A stretch of DNA of 64,000 bases from Dialister succinatiphilus YIT 11850 (GTDB taxonomy: Bacteria; Bacillota; Negativicutes; Veillonellales; Dialisteraceae): NCBI RefSeq assembly GCF_000242435.1, contig NZ_JH591187.1, positions 532,291-596,290 on the forward strand, in the 5' to 3' direction. Position numbers and translations under genes: made by a program. Shown here piece after piece: positions 41,825-51,295 of the stretch. The notes below the pieces were generated by a model, which saw only the letters and a list, made by a program, of their open reading frames with translations, did not search any database and was not told the DNA's origin. The number at the start of each line of letters is the position of its first letter. Position 1 is the first letter of the stretch.

Positions 41825-43063
41825 ATGAACCATTTAAAAGATGACAAACAGGTATATGAAGCCATTCAGGAAGAACTGAACAGACAGAGAAATAAGCTGG
41901 AAATGATTGCTTCTGAAAATATTGTCAGCTACGCAGTGATGGAAGCCCAGGGAAGCGTCCTTACAAACAAGTACGCTGAAGGCTATCCGGGCAAGAGATA
42001 CTACGGCGGCTGCGAATTTGTAGACAAGGTGGAACAGCTGGCCATTGACCGGGCCAAAGAACTCTTCGGCGCCGAACACGTCAATGTACAGCCCCATTCC
42101 GGCTCCCAGGCAAACTTTGCCGTATACTACGGTCTCCTGAAACCGGGAGATACCATGATGGGCATGAACCTCACCGACGGCGGCCATCTGTCCCACGGCA
42201 GCCCTGTCAATATTTCCGGCAATTACTTCAATGTCGTTCCCTACGGTGTCCGTAAAGAAGATGAACTCCTGGACTACGAAGCTATGGAAAAGACAGCCAA
42301 AGAAGTCCGCCCGAAGCTCATTATCGGCGGCACCAGTGCTTACTCCAGAATCATCGACTTTGAAAGAATGGCAGCCATTGCCCACGAAGTAGGGGCCCTC
42401 TTCATGGTGGATATGGCTCACTTCGCAGGCCTCGTAGCCGGCGGCGAATATCCAAGCCCCGTGCCCTATGCCGATATCGTAACCACCACCACCCACAAGA
42501 CCCTCCGCGGCCCCAGGGGCGGCATCATCATGTGTCGTGAAAAATATGCCAAAGCCATCGACAAGGCCGTATTCCCCGGCATGCAGGGCGGCCCCCTCAT
42601 GCACGTCATTGCAGCTAAGGCTGTAGCCTTCGGCGAAGATCTTACCGACGACTTCAAGCAGTACGCAAAGCAGATCAAGAAGAACGAAAAAGTCCTCTCT
42701 GACGAACTGCAGAAACAGGGCATCCGCGTCGTATCCGGCGGCACTGATACCCACGTCCTCCTGGCCGATATGAAAGCCATCGGCATTACCGGCAAAGTCG
42801 CCCAGAACGTACTGGATGAAATCGGCATCACTGCCAACAGGAACACCATCCCCTTCGAAACCCTCTCTCCCTTCGTAACCAGCGGCATCCGCCTCGGATC
42901 CCCGGCCCTCACCACCAGAGGCCTCAAGGAAGATGACTTCAAGGAAGTGGCAGACATCATCGCTACGGTTGTAAAGAACCCTGAAGACGCAGCCATCAAG
43001 GCATCCTGCGCCGACAGAGTAGCGGCCCTCTGCAAGAAATATCCGCTTTACGAAGACTTATAA
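41825..43063 (+). CDS. glyA: Serine hydroxymethyltransferase
   Basis: PLP enzyme that converts serine and tetrahydrofolate to glycine and methylene-tetrahydrofolate. The 412-residue protein has [21 protein letters not shown] near residue 20, [19 protein letters not shown] near 95, and the PLP lysine in [15 protein letters not shown] near 225. The start [10 protein letters not shown] has GGGAG upstream; 15 extra upstream codons lack support. Single gene with a terminator behind it. Confidence 0.97.
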   Translation: MNHLKDDKQVYEAIQEELNRQRNKLEMIASENIVSYAVMEAQGSVLTNKYAEGYPGKRYYGGCEFVDKVEQLAIDRAKELFGAEHVNVQPHSGSQANFAVYYGLLKPGDTMMGMNLTDGGHLSHGSPVNISGNYFNVVPYGVRKEDELLDYEAMEKTAKEVRPKLIIGGTSAYSRIIDFERMAAIAHEVGALFMVDMAHFAGLVAGGEYPSPVPYADIVTTTTHKTLRGPRGGIIMCREKYAKAIDKAVFPGMQGGPLMHVIAAKAVAFGEDLTDDFKQYAKQIKKNEKVLSDELQKQGIRVVSGGTDTHVLLADMKAIGITGKVAQNVLDEIGITANRNTIPFETLSPFVTSGIRLGSPALTTRGLKEDDFKEVADIIATVVKNPEDAAIKASCADRVAALCKKYPLYEDL

Positions 43064-43076
43064 TCCAGCGGATTCA

Positions 43077-43126
43077 AAAAAGGGGCTGTGAAGAAATCAT
43101 TTAGATTTTTTCACAGCCCTTTTTTC
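43077..43126. terminator. glyA terminator
   Basis: AAAAAGGGGCTGTGAAGAAAT / TTTTTTCACAGCCCTTTTTT; member of the repeated terminator family. Confidence 0.9.
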
Positions 43127-44073
43127 ATGGGCGAAATCGGGACGCCAAGCCTTTGGACCTTTTGGAAGAAATCATGCAGATACCGCAATCATTGGCCTGG
43201 GGGAGGCACCGGGTTTCTTTGTGATGAAAAAGACAGCACAAAAACACGGATACAAATCCGTGCCAGACAGTATTGCGGGCCTCTCAGAATCAGGCGTCAA
43301 CGCTGAGCATACAGGAAAGTCCTGCAGCCGCCTTGAACTTGTCGTCCGGGAATGCGGGCTCATGCTGCAAGGGATGGTATCCGTGTTTTTGATGTTATCT
43401 TGCTTTAACTTATTCTGCAGAATCCGTTTTGCTTCCCAGGCGCCTGGGGAGCCGGAGAGAGGAAGCAGGAAATCTGTATACAGGGATTCTTTATTTCCTT
43501 CTGCCAAAGCTGCATTCCGGCCGGAATATTCGCGATATACATAGCAGAAAGGAAAATGGAATCCTTCCATGGAAAGATTCCTGCTTTGTCTCTCCATACA
43601 TTTATATTGCATAAGCCCCCTCTTTTTACAACCTGCCTTTGAAATTTTATGAATCACTAAGGAAAGAGTGCGCTCTGACGATATATATCAATTAGCAGAA
43701 GGGAATATGAGAATATCATTAAACTTTTCGTTTTCGCGTTCACAAAAACGCGATTTTTTCGATTTATATAGTAGAGGGATGTGAAAGACCTGCAGAATGG
43801 AAAGAAGTCATCCATAAATTCCCAAGATGGCCATAGGGGATGCAAGTATGGAAGGAAGGCGTCCATGGGTTAACCTCTTTTACCCCCCTCCCTGATCAGG
43901 TAAAAAGAAAACGCAGAGAAATCCGTAACTTCCTCATCTATCACGGCAGAAATGACGGGAGACTCATGCCTGGCTCGCGCCGTCGTGTCATAACACAGCA
44001 GCGGCCGTAGACCATGCAGACACCGAACTCATTGGGCATAGGGGATGGGAGGGCACCGGGTTTCTTTGTGGTG

Positions 44074-44381
44074 AAAAGGGGCTGTGAAAAAAATGATTTA
44101 CATTTTTCACAGCCCTCCTTTTGTATACATAAATTTCCATGGAAATTGGCTAAATGACAGTCTGCTTCCTGCCTCTACGTCATTTCGAGCGATGCTGCAT
44201 GTGGTTATGAATGATAATGCCTTTCGTTCTATTGAGGCTCTGAACTCCGAAATCTCCCGCCGCAATGAGGTTTATACTATCGTGGAATGAGATTTCTCCA
44301 CTCCGCTTCCGACCGTCGAAATGACAGTGAGGTGGAGTGGCAACGGTGTCATTTCTGTATTTTTTCACAGCCCCTTTTTGT
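44074..44381. repeat. Composite repeat, copy 2
   Basis: Full terminator hairpin (44074-44122), then a segment between GTCATTTCGAGC and GTCGAAATGAC with GAGATTTCTCCACT inside, then a half-terminator TTTTTTCACAGCCCCTTTTT. Same order of parts as at 33.86-34.15 kb. Confidence 0.75.
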
Positions 44382-44438
44382 TTTTATGAAGGCTCTAACA
44401 CTACGGCACGTGCCGAACTGTCATTTCGAGTGCAGCCG

Positions 44439-44520
44439 GTCAGCCGCCAATAGGAAAGCCTCTTATTGGGCAGGCTATAGGCCAACTTCGGCTGACTTGG
44501 AGGTCCTATGCAGGATCTCC
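44439..44520 (-). repeat. Nested hairpin element, inverted copy
   Basis: Arms GTCAGCCG/CGGCTGAC around TAGGAAAGCC and TGGGCAGGCTATAGGCC, then a palindrome GGAGGTCC/GGATCTCC around TATGCA with one G-T pair. Confidence 0.8.
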
Positions 44521-44922
44521 ACAGAGCCCCGAAATCTCCTACCGCTATGCTCCCCGCTCTATTGGCCTCATATCATAGAACGTAACGCAGGCTCCTTCCT
44601 TTGGAAGGAGTTGGGCGGAGCCTTGAGTATAGGTCCAAGAAATTTTCTGAATTTTTTTCTTCCAGGGGGTAAAAAAATCGAACCTCAAACGATATTAATA
44701 ATAGAGGGATGAAAAGACCTCATGAGATGATGAATCCCATTTCCTAAATGCCTTTTTCCACATCCGCGGTAGAGAAGAGGGCAGGGGAGAGGGGAGACAT
44801 CAGGGAATTCCACTTTTCATCCTTCCGCTTCTGAAAGCCCGGGAAAACAGAAGAAAGCAGAAAAACAAAAGACAGAAAAGCAATAAGGAAGAGCGATCGC
44901 AGGACTTTCCTCTCTCTGATGT

Positions 44923-45005
44923 GCGTATCCTGCATAGGATACGCAAGTCGGGAAAAGTTGGCCCTTAGTCTGCACATAAAAGGGCTTTCCTTTTAATTTC
45001 CCGAC
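44923..45005 (+). repeat. Nested hairpin element, forward copy with altered arms
   Basis: Palindrome GCGTATCCT/AGGATACGC around GCAT, then arms GTCGGGAAA/TTTCCCGAC enclosing GCCCTTAGTCTGCACATAAA and AGGGCTTTCC. Confidence 0.85.
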
Positions 45006-45274
45006 CGTCCAAGTATCGAGCAGCACCCATGCGAATGGGAGGGCCAAGGCGCAGACGCCTGATTCATTGGTTGAACTTACCTGGATACTCCCCCTGATAG
45101 GCTTTTCTGCTTTTTGCGTGGCTGGATTCGAGACATCATCACTTTGAAACGTTTTATAACCATAGAATTCTCACTTGCGGGAGCGGATTTCTTCTATTCG
45201 CTCCCTTTTTTCATTGCCTGTTATGGATAAAAAATTCCTGAGAAAATTATGGGATTTCGTGGGGCTGGTTTATA

Positions 45275-45527
45275 GAATAATACGATTCGTTTTTTACCAA
45301 TAATACTGCACAGCTGTTTAATCACAAAATAGATGACGTAAATACAGAAAAATATCAAGAACAAAGGAAAGAATATGAGGTATTTATATAGTTAATTTGA
45401 AATATATGATGAAATGATATAGATGATGTACTGAAATAACGGAATTTTACCATATTCATGTATTATCAGATTTTTGTTTATATTCCTGTATGCAATTTGA
45501 CCTTCCTGTAACATTACGTCCTATTCT
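45275..45527 (+). promoter_or_regulatory. Upstream regulatory module of adhesin gene 1
   Basis: GAATAATACGATTCG at 45275 and a promoter-like TTGACC-N19-TATTCT at 45497-45527, followed by AATGAATCTAATCT. The same parts in the same order precede adhesin genes 2 and 3. Confidence 0.65.
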
Positions 45528-45617
45528 AAGAAAAAATGAATCTAATCTTGGCTTCAGGCTCTATGTGTTTCTTGAAATTTTCAGAATGCATTTGATTTAT
45601 CTTCAATGGAGGAAATC

Positions 45618-47234
45618 ATGAAAAAGAGGACGTATCTAGCCATCATCGCATTGCTTTCTCTAATGTACGGACAGGCCATGGTTTTTGCCGCAAATAATAC
45701 GACTGGCAGCGCTGGTATTGTTATCAAGGGCGATAATAACACCGTTTCCAGTTCAAATTCCATCACCCTTGGCAATGAAATCAGTTCTCTTGGTGGGGCG
45801 AATGTTGCCATTGGATACAAGAGCAAGGCAGGAAATCAGGAACATCCGCTGGGCCCGAACCAAGCGAACGGTGCAACGGCAGTTGGCACCGGGGCCCAGG
45901 CAACTAACTACAGGGCAACGGCCCTTGGCGATTATACAGTTGCTTCCGGGAAAGATTCTCTTGGATTGGGAACTACTGCCAAGGCGACTGGTGAACGTTC
46001 TTTAGCAGCAGGGCTTTCATCACAGGCATCCGGAGTGAATGCTATAGCCATTGGGGATGGAGCGAAATCTACTAGTAATGACACTGTGGCCATTGGTGAA
46101 AAAGCCGATGCGTCGGACAGCCAGGCCATTGCCATTGGCAGCGCTTCTTCCGCTTCCGGAAAATACAGCGTGGCCATTGGGCTGAATGCAAAAGTACGCA
46201 AGAATGATAATTGGTCTGTTGCCCTGGGAAACAGTTCGGAAACTGCAGAAGCTGTTTCAACTGCAAGTATGACAGTAGGAGGAAAAACGTATCGAACCGC
46301 CGGTGGAGTGGCAAAGGGTACGGTAAGTATAGGAAATAACAACATCAAGCGCACGATTACAAATGTTGCAGCAGGCCGTGTGCTTGATACTTCCACCGAT
46401 GCAGTGAACGGCAGTCAGCTGTATGCAACGAATCAGAGCGTTGCCTCGAATACTGAAAACATTGCCTTGAATGCTAAAAATATTGCGAAAGGAATGAATT
46501 TTGCGGCAGATACAGGAAACCCCTATAATGCACAGCTGGGCGATACCATTTCCATCAAAGGTGACGGGAAAAACCTGTCCACTTCTATGGATAAAGGAAC
46601 GATTACCGTACATATGTCAGATACGCCCGTGTTTAAGACAGTGACAGCAGATACGGTTGCCGGAAAAACCATAAAAGCCGGTGATACCGTTACCATCAGC
46701 AAAGAGGGAGCTGATTTTGGCGGGACAAAGATTACCCATTTAAAGAAAGGCGAAATTTCTCCCACATCCACCGATGCAGTGAATGGAAGTCAGCTGTATG
46801 GCACAGAAGTCCGTATCAATCAGCTGGGCGATCGCATCAACAAGGTGGGCGCCGGCGCCGCCGCTCTGGCTGCCCTTCATCCGCTTGACTTCGACCCGGA
46901 AGATAAATGGAACTTCGCCGTGGGCTATGGCAATTACCGCAATGCCAACAGCACAGCCGTCGGTGCATTCTACCGTCCGAATGATGACACTATGCTCAGC
47001 GTCGCAACTAACTTCGGCAATGGCGAGAACATGATTAATGCCGGCGTCAGCTTCAAACTCGGCGGGTCGGGCAAGTCCCCAGCCCGCCTGGCCTCCCTGC
47101 AGGAAATCAAAGAACTGCGAGAAGTCGTCGCCCGTCAGGACGACCAGCTCAAAAAGCAGGACAAAGAAATCAGGGAACTCAAAACCCTGGTCCATCAGCT
47201 CCTTGCCGCACAGGGAAATAAGACAGCTGATTGA
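45618..47234 (+). CDS. Trimeric autotransporter adhesin 1 (YadA-like)
   Basis: Outer-membrane trimeric adhesin (type Vc secretion). The 538-residue protein has a plain signal peptide (MKKRTYLAIIALLSLMYGQA, cleavage near AFA/VFA at residue 24), then YadA-head repeats of the AIGxxAxAxG type (residues 45-200), a neck and stalk with two DAVNGSQLY motifs, and the four-strand anchor near 415-490 (GAGAAALAALHPLDFDPEDK ... NAGVSFKLGG). About 45 residues follow the anchor and form a charged heptad coiled coil (LREVVARQDDQLKKQDKEIR). The ATG at this start has GGAGG; a second ATG lies four codons earlier, before it. Shorter than its two neighbours and without an extended signal peptide. Confidence 0.92.
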   Translation: MKKRTYLAIIALLSLMYGQAMVFAANNTTGSAGIVIKGDNNTVSSSNSITLGNEISSLGGANVAIGYKSKAGNQEHPLGPNQANGATAVGTGAQATNYRATALGDYTVASGKDSLGLGTTAKATGERSLAAGLSSQASGVNAIAIGDGAKSTSNDTVAIGEKADASDSQAIAIGSASSASGKYSVAIGLNAKVRKNDNWSVALGNSSETAEAVSTASMTVGGKTYRTAGGVAKGTVSIGNNNIKRTITNVAAGRVLDTSTDAVNGSQLYATNQSVASNTENIALNAKNIAKGMNFAADTGNPYNAQLGDTISIKGDGKNLSTSMDKGTITVHMSDTPVFKTVTADTVAGKTIKAGDTVTISKEGADFGGTKITHLKKGEISPTSTDAVNGSQLYGTEVRINQLGDRINKVGAGAAALAALHPLDFDPEDKWNFAVGYGNYRNANSTAVGAFYRPNDDTMLSVATNFGNGENMINAGVSFKLGGSGKSPARLASLQEIKELREVVARQDDQLKKQDKEIRELKTLVHQLLAAQGNKTAD

Positions 47235-47760
47235 TAACCTATCCATCAGCAGATTAACTTAGCTGCAATTTGTATCGTTCTTACAAGGCTGCTGAGGTGG
47301 GGCCTTTCTGGAGACGCCATGCGGACGTGAGGATGGTGGGGCGACTTAAAAAATAATGGGCGCCCTCTTATGATAAACCCTGGAAGCCGCCCTTGCGGGC
47401 GAGGGGAAAGCCACTGGAGGCGGCTAATCCATCGCAATGATTAGCGGGACTTAATCAGAAAAAGGTAAATCCCGTAACGTAGGCTCCTTCCCCAGGTGGC
47501 AATCCTGCATAGGATTATCAAGTCGGGCGAAGTAAGGCGCCTGGCCTGCCCATAAGGGCGCTTTCCTTTTGTCGCCCGACCGTCAGCAGCTGGGCGAAGC
47601 CCTGAGGATAGGTCCGAATAAATAGCAGGTACATAAAGATTCACATTATGGGGGCCTTGGCTTTTCAAAGAAAGGCCTGCTATTTTCCATCGCCTTCGTG
47701 CCTTTAAAACATCTTATCTCCATAGCATTCCCACATAAGGAAGCGGAATTCCTCTATCCA
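47235..47760. repeat. Repeat segment between adhesin genes 1 and 2
   Basis: No gene. A forward nested hairpin element lies at 47498-47580: palindrome AATCCTGCATAGGATT, then arms GTCGGGCGA/TCGCCCGAC. A GGGCGCCCTCTTATGATAAACC segment near 47360 resembles one at 14.94 kb. Confidence 0.7.
47498..47580 (+). repeat. Nested hairpin element, forward copy
   Basis: Palindrome core AATCCTGCATAGGATT, then arms GTCGGGCGA/TCGCCCGAC with inner GCGCC/GGCGC stem; the CTTTCCTTTTG bridge is conserved with the other copies. Confidence 0.8.
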
Positions 47761-47834
47761 CTTCCATTTTTTTGCTCATATATGAAATAAAAACTATGTA
47801 AAAAACCTTATGACACTTTGAAATTATGATTCAT

Positions 47835-48111
47835 GAAATAATACGTTTTGCTATTTAACCATATTAATACAGGAATGTTTAAACATAAAATCAACGGCAC
47901 ATATATGGAAAAAAGCAGCAGAAGTGACGAAAAGTCATAATCTATTTCTATAGAATAACTGAGGAAACATGAGAAAGTGGCATAAACAATACACTGGAAT
48001 GACGGAAATCAGCTATAATTATGAATCCGCTCTCTCTTATTCTTATTTCCATATGTAAATTTCTTATTTCCATATGTAAATTGACCTTCCTCTTACATCA
48101 TGCCCTATTCT
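47835..48111 (+). promoter_or_regulatory. Upstream regulatory module of adhesin gene 2, with a 21-bp duplication at the -35 box
   Basis: GAAATAATACGTTTTGCTATT at the left end and TTGACC-N19-TATTCT at 48081-48111. A perfect 21-bp tandem duplication (units 48040-48060 and 48061-48081) ends exactly at the first base of the -35 box. Confidence 0.65.
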
Positions 48112-48221
48112 TAAAAATACAAATCTAATTTTTGCTTTTGGTTCTATGCATCTCTTAGTATTCTCGGATTACATAGATTTACGGTCCGTTGTAATAGAGC
48201 GTTTTTGGAGGGAGAATTGAA

Positions 48222-50798
48222 ATGAATCGAATCTACAAAGTCATTTACAGCAAAGCACGGCAGTGCGCCATGGTCGTGTCTGAGCTTGCAAAAAGCAGCC
48301 ATAAAAAAAGCCAGAAAGAAGCCGGCCACGCCAGTACACCGGCCCTGGCCCGCATCATCGCCACAGTCCTCGCCGCTGGTGCTTTGACCTGGGGAATCGC
48401 GCCGGGAGTCAGCTGGGCGGCACCGGGTAATGACCAGAGTGCTGTTGTTTTTGATGACAAGGGTTCTTTGATGAGCACTGATGCGACAATTGATCATAAT
48501 CATGAAGACGGTTTTGGAATCACAAATGTATCTAAAGGGATGGCTTTGGGGCATAATGCTTATGTTTTTAACCAAGGTGGCAGAAAGGCCAATGCAATGT
48601 TATTCGGTAGTCCTACTTATACCAGCGGTATTGCCATTGGTGAAAATGCATATGCTTTGGAAGATTCTATTGATTTAGGCAATAAAATCTATAAAGGTGC
48701 AATGGGTGATGTATTAGATCTTTCTAAATACGATGCGCAGACATCTTCGGGAACTGGTCGATTATTAATTGGCAACAACTCGTATAGCTCTGGTACACTT
48801 TCTACGTTAATTGGCAATCATTCTATTATGACTACGAATTACTTAAATGGTAGTGGGAACGCAATGCAGAATGCGGGGGCTGTTTCTATTGGTGCTTTAA
48901 ACAGTATCGAATCTTATAGCTCGGAAAGCAGTATGTCTGGGGTTGCTAATAGTATTATCGGTTTAGCAAATAAAACTACTAATGCAAATGGTGCTTTGAT
49001 TTTAGGTGCTGGTAACGAAATCAAGAATTCAATCACAGATATTACGGTGAGTGGATCAGCAAGTACAGATGTAGCAACTGCATCTCAAGATATTCGCGAT
49101 AGTATGGCCGATGGATATGCTGGCGGTGCTACTTTGATTATTGGCGGCGGTAATAAAACGGATTATACACAAAGCAGCCAGATTATTGGTGTAGGCAGCA
49201 GCATTACCGGGACGAAGGAAAATCCTGCACAGTTCAATATGCTCAATGGTGTTCAGAGCCATATCAGTAATTCCTCTAGTGTTTATGCGATTGGCTACCA
49301 GAATACCATTGGAAATTCAAACAAATCCATTGTGGTTGGTGATTACCACAAGCTGGATGGTGGCAATAATAACGTCATCATCGGTTCGATGGATTCTGTG
49401 AAAAAAACAGAAAAAATTGAAAAGCATTTTTGGGGATACACTTGGACAGAAGAAGTAACAACTGAAACACCAGTAGAACACGCAGCTGATCTTGCCGATG
49501 CCGTCATGATTGGCCATAATGCGGATGTACTGAAAAATGGCGGCGTAGCTCTGGGCAGTGGTTCTATAGCCGATACCAAAGCCGAAGTATTTGGCTGGGA
49601 CCCTAAAACGAAAATTGCAAGTACTATTGATAAGAAAGATTGGAAATCTTCCTGGGCGGCTGTGTCTGTCGGTGATAGCACTCACACCCGCCAGATTACC
49701 AATCTGGCTGCCGGGTTGAATGATACCGATGCGGTGAACGTGGCCCAGCTGAAAGCAGCTATGGAGAATGCGGCACCGAAAATTGACTTCGTCGCCGGTG
49801 ATGGTATCCAGATTGAAAAGGATTCCACTGGCACCAAGTACACTATCAAGGCCAACATTACAGGCGGCAAGACGGATACAGATACAACTAAGGTGATAAC
49901 AAAAGAAGAAGGAAGCAGCTCCGGCACCGGTTCTTCCGTCACTTCCGGCAGTGGAAAAGCGCTGGAAATCACGACGGAAACAAATCCTATTTCCTTTGCT
50001 GCCGATGAGGGAACTGCTGCAAAAGTCAAACCTTCTGAAACATTGGGAATCCTTGGCGATGAGACCAATATTTCCACAAAGGTGGATGGTTCCAGTATTA
50101 CTGTAAGCCTCAAGAAGGATATTACCGTAGACAGTGTGAAAGCGGGGAACACTACGGTAAACAATGAAGGTGTTACCATTGCCGGCGGGCCGTCCATGAC
50201 TGTTAATGGCATCAATGCAGGCGGAAAGAAAATTACCAACGTAGCAGATGGTACTGACGCTTCTGATGCGGTGAACTATGGGCAGCTGCAGAATGTAGAA
50301 AATCAGGTGACTTCCAATACCCAGAATATCAACTACCTGAACGGCAGAGTAGGGGAACTGGGCGATCGCATCAACAAGGTGGGCGCCGGCGCCGCCGCTC
50401 TGGCTGCCCTGCATCCGTTGGATTATGATCCGGAGGATAAATGGGACTTCGCTGCCGGCGTAGGCAATTACCGTAATGCCACCGCTGCTGCTGTGGGACT
50501 CTTCTATCGTCCTAACGAAAGGACCATGTTTAACCTGGGATGGACCATGGGTGATAACCGTAACATGGTAAATGGTGGGTTCTCTTTGAAATTTGGAAAG
50601 AGCAATAAGTATATCAAGTATTCTAAAGCGGAAATGGCATCTGTCATTGACAAGCAGAGCAGGGAAATTGCCGAGTTGAAGGCCAGGGATGTGCAGAATG
50701 CAAAGGATAAAGCTGAAATGAAAGCGGACAATGCAGAAATGAAAGCAGAAATCGAAGCACTCAAAAAACAAGTGGAGGCTCTGGCTGCAAAGAAGTAA
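48222..50798 (+). CDS. Trimeric autotransporter adhesin 2 (YadA-like)
   Basis: 858-residue outer-membrane trimeric adhesin. It opens with an extended signal peptide region (MNRIYKVIYSKARQCAMVVSELAK) followed by a normal signal segment and cleavage near SWA at residue 66. The passenger has head-type repeats (IAIGENAYALED, LIGNHSIMTTN, IGYQNTIGNSNKSIVVG), a stalk with NAVN/DAVNVAQLKAA necks, and the anchor near residue 715-790 (GAGAAALAALHPLDYDPEDKW). About 60 residues after the anchor form a lysine/glutamate-rich coiled coil (SKAEMASVIDKQSREIAELK at its start). A 53-base stretch of its anchor region is identical to gene 1. GGAGGGAG precedes the ATG; a long terminator hairpin follows. Confidence 0.94.
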   Translation: MNRIYKVIYSKARQCAMVVSELAKSSHKKSQKEAGHASTPALARIIATVLAAGALTWGIAPGVSWAAPGNDQSAVVFDDKGSLMSTDATIDHNHEDGFGITNVSKGMALGHNAYVFNQGGRKANAMLFGSPTYTSGIAIGENAYALEDSIDLGNKIYKGAMGDVLDLSKYDAQTSSGTGRLLIGNNSYSSGTLSTLIGNHSIMTTNYLNGSGNAMQNAGAVSIGALNSIESYSSESSMSGVANSIIGLANKTTNANGALILGAGNEIKNSITDITVSGSASTDVATASQDIRDSMADGYAGGATLIIGGGNKTDYTQSSQIIGVGSSITGTKENPAQFNMLNGVQSHISNSSSVYAIGYQNTIGNSNKSIVVGDYHKLDGGNNNVIIGSMDSVKKTEKIEKHFWGYTWTEEVTTETPVEHAADLADAVMIGHNADVLKNGGVALGSGSIADTKAEVFGWDPKTKIASTIDKKDWKSSWAAVSVGDSTHTRQITNLAAGLNDTDAVNVAQLKAAMENAAPKIDFVAGDGIQIEKDSTGTKYTIKANITGGKTDTDTTKVITKEEGSSSGTGSSVTSGSGKALEITTETNPISFAADEGTAAKVKPSETLGILGDETNISTKVDGSSITVSLKKDITVDSVKAGNTTVNNEGVTIAGGPSMTVNGINAGGKKITNVADGTDASDAVNYGQLQNVENQVTSNTQNINYLNGRVGELGDRINKVGAGAAALAALHPLDYDPEDKWDFAAGVGNYRNATAAAVGLFYRPNERTMFNLGWTMGDNRNMVNGGFSLKFGKSNKYIKYSKAEMASVIDKQSREIAELKARDVQNAKDKAEMKADNAEMKAEIEALKKQVEALAAKK

Positions 50799-50826
50799 TC
50801 TGACATCCAAAAAATAACGAAAAAAT

Positions 50827-50906
50827 AGCAGATGGTATGCTCCTTTCGGAGCAGGCAGGTGAAACAAAAAATCTGTCTGCTCGGAAGGGAGTATACCGTC
50901 TTTTTT
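50827..50906 (+). terminator. Long terminator hairpin after adhesin gene 2
   Basis: Roughly 30-bp arms (GATGGTATGCTCCTTTCGGA ... TCGGAAGGGAGTATACCGTC) around an A-rich loop, followed by six T residues. Confidence 0.85.
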
Positions 50907-50964
50907 ATGGCTATAGAAGAAATGAAAAGGAGAAATTTTACATTCATTCAATCAATCGAATCAT

Positions 50965-51229
50965 GAAATAATACGTTTTGTTATTAAGCCTTTTGTTATA
51001 CACGAATGTTTATTCATTAAATAGGTGAAGTTTATCAAGGGAGGGATTTAAAATCTGAAAAGGCTTATGAGCTGATAGTATGAATTGTTGGTGCAATATG
51101 AGGTAATAGTATAGATGATATATTGTATCAACAATAATTTGACGTAAATTTACCGTATTTATTAGTTTAGGATTCTTATTCATATTTTGATAGTCAATTT
51201 GACCTTACTGTGACAGCAGGCCCTATTCT
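50965..51229 (+). promoter_or_regulatory. Upstream regulatory module of adhesin gene 3
   Basis: GAAATAATACGTTTTGTTATT at the left end and TTGACC-N19-TATTCT at 51199-51229, then AAATGAATCTAATCT. Spacing between the two parts is 234 bases, versus 222 and 246 in the other two genes. Confidence 0.65.
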
Positions 51230-51295
51230 AAGGAAAATGAATCTAATCTACACATTAGATTCGAAGTCTTTTTAGAATACAGGAGGCAGGGTCAC

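Larger units (their letters stand above)
43127..45274. repeat. 2.1-kb gap without a supportable gene
   Basis: Open frames here have no family resemblance and no ribosome sites. Two diverged copies of a CATGCAGAYACCG ... GGCACCGGGTTTCTTTGTG segment lie at about 43171 and 44013. A minus-strand hairpin CACGGAT/ATCCGTG with a T-run lies at about 43239-43257. The composite repeat copy 2 follows (44074-44381), then a nested hairpin element in inverted form (44439-44520) and one in forward form (44923-45005). The last 200 bases are plain AT-rich DNA. Confidence 0.6.

Noticed and set aside
43172-43657. A 161-codon minus-strand frame after glyA, possible gene
   Set aside because: No ribosome site, no recognisable domain, unusual composition, and it crosses a hairpin with T-run.
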